From: Salinirussus sp.
Lineage (GTDB): Archaea > Halobacteriota > Halobacteria > Halobacteriales > Haloarculaceae
Assembly: GCA_028275005.1 (NCBI GenBank)
Contig: JAQCNN010000111.1
Location: 1 to 12,246, forward strand
Length of the DNA: 12,246 bases
Direction of reading: 5' to 3'
Part shown: one piece after another, positions 11,974 through 12,246 of the stretch
Layout: each line of letters starts with the position of its first letter
How positions within the stretch are numbered: position 1 is the first letter of the stretch
Position numbers and translations under genes: made by a program
Notes under the pieces: generated by a model
Databases searched by the model: none
Told to the model about the DNA's origin: nothing
The model's input: only the letters and a program-made list of their open reading frames with translations

Positions 11974-12246
11974 ATGGGGAACAAGAAGGAGACCTGGAAA
12001 CAGGGGATGTACGGCGACGAGGTCCGGGCGAAGATCGAGGAGTTCGCCGAGAAGGGGTGGGGCTCGATCCCTGAGGAGGAGCGGGAGATGTGGTTCTCCC
12101 GGTTCAAGTTCTGGGGTGTCTTCCACCACCGGTCGGGTCAGGAGTCCTACTTCATGCTCCGACTGGCAAACACCGACGGGGTCCTAGAGCCGGGCCAGTT
12201 GCGAGCCATCGGGGAGGTGGCCCGCGAGTACGCGACCGGGCCGGTC
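11974..12246 (+). CDS. nirA: ferredoxin-nitrite reductase, N-terminal part (3' truncated by window edge)
   Basis: 91 codons are visible. This is the start of a nitrite/sulfite reductase that reduces nitrite to ammonium with six electrons using siroheme and a 4Fe-4S cluster; the catalytic cysteines lie downstream, outside the window. After a charged N-terminal helix region comes IPEEEREMWFSRFKFWGVFHH (about 43-63). The ferredoxin-like half-domain follows: SGQESYFMLRL, then LEPGQLRAIGEVAREY, which matches the substrate-side repeat of this family. The ATG at 11974 is chosen because a strong GGAGGG precedes it and an in-frame TAA lies 3 bases upstream. Sulfite reductase is the main alternative, but the adjacent nasA and narK make nitrite the likely substrate. 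Transcribed divergently from nasA. Confidence 0.88.
   Translation, partial: MGNKKETWKQGMYGDEVRAKIEEFAEKGWGSIPEEEREMWFSRFKFWGVFHHRSGQESYFMLRLANTDGVLEPGQLRAIGEVAREYATGPV

Noticed and set aside
11655..12074. A 139-codon plus-strand frame across the nasA-nirA gap
   Set aside because: It runs out of frame through the nirA start and its TATA element, and the translation shows no domain.

Overview
The window is haloarchaeal chromosomal DNA (class Halobacteria). The evidence is very high GC with G/C-rich third positions, strongly acidic proteins with Asp/Glu-rich inserts and tails, an archaeal L40e and Tsr3, and TATA-like boxes centred about 26-28 bases before start codons, as expected for leaderless archaeal mRNAs. 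No species can be fixed from the sequence.

Layout. Positions 1-501 carry the 3' part of a metallo-beta-lactamase-fold hydrolase (+), converging on a small zinc-ribbon protein (498-803, -). Ribosomal protein L40e (965-1114, -) is divergent from a 584-residue membrane protein of unknown function (1207-2961, +). That gene converges on tsr3, an rRNA aminocarboxypropyltransferase (2975-3532, -). Next come a 28-codon small ORF and an NTF2/SnoaL-like protein coupled by a GTGA stop/start overlap (3640-4103, +), converging on serS (4137-5516, -). serS shares a 136-base divergent promoter region with a CPA1-type Na+/H+ antiporter fused to a TrkA regulatory domain (5653-7575, +). There are no tRNAs, rRNAs, CRISPR arrays or insertion sequences.

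Positions 7577-12246 are an assimilatory nitrate locus: a NarK-type nitrate/nitrite MFS transporter (7577-8899, -), a molybdopterin assimilatory nitrate reductase NasA (9277-11406, -) and the first 91 codons of a ferredoxin-dependent nitrite reductase NirA (11974 to the edge, +). Together they would import nitrate and reduce it to nitrite and then ammonium. No regulator, molybdenum-cofactor gene or dedicated ferredoxin gene lies inside the window.

The most interesting signal is in the non-coding parts of that locus. Each of the three nitrate genes is immediately preceded by a short ORF that stops on or next to its start codon: ATGA overlap for narK, GTGA overlap for nasA, and TAA plus 3 bases for nirA. 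The nirA upstream ORF starts at the position where a leaderless transcript should begin. These regions also carry palindromes, leader hairpins and a 9-mer shared by the nasA and nirA upstream regions. I infer a coupled-uORF or leader-based control of nitrate assimilation. It is not demonstrated and should be tested by comparison with related genomes and by transcription-start and ribosome mapping.
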